The notes beneath the pieces were generated by a model, which did not search any database, was not told the DNA's origin, and worked only from the letters and a program-made list of their open reading frames with translations. The translations under genes and the position numbers were made by a program. Of a stretch of DNA of 64,000 bases, positions 61,677-64,000 are shown piece by piece (within the stretch, counting starts at the first letter, position 1; the number at the start of each line of letters is the position of its first letter). The stretch is from SCN-70-22 sp046327755 (GTDB lineage Bacteria > Gemmatimonadota > Gemmatimonadetes > Gemmatimonadales > Gemmatimonadaceae): NCBI GenBank assembly GCA_046327755.1, contig JAXLXW010000004.1:248001-312000 (forward strand). The letters are read 5' to 3'.

Positions 61677-62468
61677 ATGCGAGCAGACGAGATCGACTAC
61701 CGGTTGATTGGCGACGACCTGCAGGGGGTCGTCATCACGCTCGACCCCGGCGAAGCAGTGGTCGCCGAGGCGGGCGCGATGATGTACATGCAGGACGGGA
61801 TCACGATGGCCACCTCGCTCGACCAGACCGGGCGAGGCGGCGGGCTCTTTGACAAACTGATGCAAGCTGGCAAGCGCGTCCTCTCGGGCGACTCGTTCTT
61901 CGTCACCTGGTTCACCAACGCGGCGACGATACGGCGCGACGTGGCCTTCGCCGCGCCGTATCCCGGGAAGATCCAGCCGGTCGACCTCAAGACCTGGGGC
62001 GGGACGCTGATTGCGCAGAAGGACTCGTTCCTGTGCGGGGCGCGCGGCGTCGACGTCTCCATCGCCTTCACGCGACGTATTGGCGCCGGATTCTTCGGCG
62101 GCGAGGGGTTCATCCTGCAGAAGCTGGTCGGCGACGGACTCGTCTTCCTCCACGCCTCGGGAACGCTGCTCGAGGTCGACCTGGCGCCGGGCGAGCGCCT
62201 CCGCGTCGACACCGGCTGCCTGGTGGCGATGCAGCCAACGGTGCAGTACGACATCCAGATGGTCCCCGGGATCAAGACGGCGTTGTTTGGCGGCGAGGGC
62301 CTCTTCTTCATGCAGCTGACGGGGCCCGGCCGCGTCGTCCTGCAGACGCTTCCCTTCTCGCGCCTGGCGGACCGCATCATCGCGGCGGCGCCGCGCGCCG
62401 GCGGCGGGCGGCGAGAGGAGGGGTCAGTCCTCGGCGTCCTGGGCTCCGTGCTGGACGGTGATCGCTGA
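61677..62468 (+). CDS. AIM24/TIGR00266-family protein
   Basis: 263 residues of the AIM24 beta-sandwich family: LDPGEAVVAEAGAMMYM, FFVTWFTNAA, PVDLKTWGGTLIAQKDSFLC, GGEGFILQKLVGDG, GEGLFFMQLTGPG. Bacterial members are of unknown function; the yeast relative is mitochondrial. The TGA overlaps the ATG of the secreted MBL gene (TGATG), so the two are co-translated. Confidence 0.9.
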   Translation: MRADEIDYRLIGDDLQGVVITLDPGEAVVAEAGAMMYMQDGITMATSLDQTGRGGGLFDKLMQAGKRVLSGDSFFVTWFTNAATIRRDVAFAAPYPGKIQPVDLKTWGGTLIAQKDSFLCGARGVDVSIAFTRRIGAGFFGGEGFILQKLVGDGLVFLHASGTLLEVDLAPGERLRVDTGCLVAMQPTVQYDIQMVPGIKTALFGGEGLFFMQLTGPGRVVLQTLPFSRLADRIIAAAPRAGGGRREEGSVLGVLGSVLDGDR

Positions 62469-63385
62469 TGCGCCGGCCCTCCCTCCTCGCCGCGACGGCG
62501 CTGGCCGCGGCCACGTTCGGCACGCCACTCGCCGCCCAGCAGAACTTCGACGCCGTCCAAGTCACGTCGCAGCAACTCGCGCCGCGCGTCTTCGCCCTGT
62601 TCGGCAGCGGTGGCAACATGGGACTCCTGGTCGGCGATGACGGCGCCGTCCTCATCGACGACCAGTACGCCCCGTTGAGCGACAAGATCAAGGCGGCGAT
62701 CGCGAAGCTCACGGACAAGCCGGTGCGTTTCATCGTCAACACGCACCTGCACGGCGACCACACCGGCGGGAACGAAGCCTTCGGGAAGTCGGGCGCCGTC
62801 ATCGTCGCGCACGACAACGTGCGCAAGCGTCTCAGCACCTCGCAGTTCTCGCAGCGATTCAACCGCACCACGCCGCCGTCGCCGTATGCGGCGCTCCCGG
62901 TGGTCACGTTCGCCGAGGACCTCACGTTGCACCTGGATGGCGACTCGATCCGGGTCGTGCACGTCCCGCCGGCGCACACGGACGGCGACGCCTTCATCTA
63001 CTTTGCCAAGGCGAACGTCATCCACATGGGCGACACGTTCACCAACGGGAGTTACCCCTTCGTCGACGTCAGCAGCGGGGGGACGATCGACGGCTACCTC
63101 ACCGCCGCCGATCGCGTGCTCGCCATCGCCAACGACCAGACCAGGATCATCCCTGGGCATGGCGCCGTGGCATCCAAGGCCGACCTGCAGGAGTTTCGGC
63201 GCGTGGTGGGGACGATTCGCGACCGCGTCGCGGCGATGGTGAAGCAGGGGAAGTCGCTCACCGAGGTCGCCGCGGCCAAGCCGACGGCCGAGTGGGATGC
63301 AACGTGGGGGAAGGGCTTCATGACGCCGGACGTCTTCCTCGACATCGTGTACAACGACGTCAAGTCGCGCGCCGGTTCGCGCTGA
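62468..63385 (+). CDS. Secreted metallo-beta-lactamase-fold hydrolase
   Basis: 305 residues with a signal peptide (cleavage near PLAAQQN). Metal motif NTHLHGDHTGG near 92-102, then HTDGDAFIYF and IPGHGAVASK, the standard MBL ligands. The HTDGD form is common in quinoprotein-relay SoxH-like and other periplasmic MBL proteins, not in classical carbapenemases. Substrate unknown; beta-lactam hydrolysis cannot be claimed. Confidence 0.88.
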   Translation: MRRPSLLAATALAAATFGTPLAAQQNFDAVQVTSQQLAPRVFALFGSGGNMGLLVGDDGAVLIDDQYAPLSDKIKAAIAKLTDKPVRFIVNTHLHGDHTGGNEAFGKSGAVIVAHDNVRKRLSTSQFSQRFNRTTPPSPYAALPVVTFAEDLTLHLDGDSIRVVHVPPAHTDGDAFIYFAKANVIHMGDTFTNGSYPFVDVSSGGTIDGYLTAADRVLAIANDQTRIIPGHGAVASKADLQEFRRVVGTIRDRVAAMVKQGKSLTEVAAAKPTAEWDATWGKGFMTPDVFLDIVYNDVKSRAGSR

Positions 63386-63407
63386 GCGAACGCTCGCCCA
63401 GTGTACC

Positions 63408-63437
63408 AGAACGCCCCGCCGATCGGCGGGGCGTTCT
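63408..63437. terminator. Perfect 30-bp palindrome between convergent genes
   Basis: AGAACGCCCCGCC and GGCGGGGCGTTCT pair over 13 bp around GATC. It can act on both strands, for the MBL gene (+) and the kinase gene (-). Confidence 0.85.
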
Positions 63438-63465
63438 CGTCAGGCGGGGTGTGGAGGCGCGGGCG

Positions 63466-64000
<535 letters not shown>

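Noticed and set aside
62468..63385. Beta-lactam resistance enzyme
   Set aside because: The fold and metal ligands are generic; motif details match other periplasmic MBL proteins, so resistance is not supported.

Overview
The window is high-GC bacterial chromosome with dense housekeeping genes and no visible phage, transposase, CRISPR array, rRNA or tRNA. The taxon is an inference: a primary-type sigma factor of only 287 residues that lacks region 1.1 (the form seen in Bacteroidetes/Chlorobi relatives), DUF5916 and DUF4105 proteins, many GTG starts and the overall GC content fit the Gemmatimonadota or a close FCB-group lineage.

Layout. 1-8.2 kb (+): two SPOR-type proteins, smc, a ribonuclease Z-like hydrolase, a DAHP synthase and a LolA-like carrier. 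8.2-13.2 kb (-): rpmE-prfA-prmC-ylbF-tmk-ctpA, a translation/cell-growth cluster. 13.2-13.8 kb: a 580-bp repeat-rich gap. 13.8-15.6 kb (+): a Crp-family regulator and a metallo-beta-lactamase-fold protein. 15.6-39.2 kb: an almost unbroken minus-strand run (DUF5916 barrel, hyuA/hyuB, DUF4105, oxidoreductase, SpoIID-like, rimO, hydroxyacid dehydrogenase, yajQ, DUF983, primary sigma factor, lepB, aldehyde dehydrogenase, NtrX-like regulator, thpR, larE, comM). 39.4-48 kb: an esterase, a coupled HD-GYP/helical-repeat pair, an Nramp-like transporter, a winged-helix regulator with an Asn-Gly-His tail, and an ABC exporter. 48-64 kb: a multi-sensor histidine kinase, ACT and DinB proteins, a SulP transporter, an enoyl/quinone reductase, an N-acetylglutamate synthase-like enzyme, a propeller protein, an acyl-CoA synthetase, a Y-family polymerase, a lipoprotein, an AIM24-like protein, a secreted metallo-beta-lactamase and the C-terminal part of a Ser/Thr kinase.

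No single dedicated new system stands out. The strongest unexplained signals are at the DNA level. (1) The octamer CGTTAGGC occurs 26 times exactly, 16 of them as an in-frame NCG-TTA-GGC that uses the otherwise very rare TTA leucine codon, and five more across stop codons. (2) A dispersed composite of a GC-rich segment or hairpin plus 3-4 heptamers (CTCCCGT type) sits mostly just 5' of start codons, in at least seven places, with an eighth related tract. (3) prfA can only reach its normal family length by starting at a CTG that overlaps the rpmE stop codon; a second gene shows the same CTGA arrangement. (4) A perfect palindrome covers the start codon of the N-acetylglutamate synthase-like gene and resembles an arginine operator.

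Many neighbours are translationally coupled by 1-8 nt overlaps (hyp/ntrX, hyp/lepB, larE/hyp, HEAT/HD-GYP, DinB/ACT, oxidoreductase/DUF4105, sigma/DUF983).
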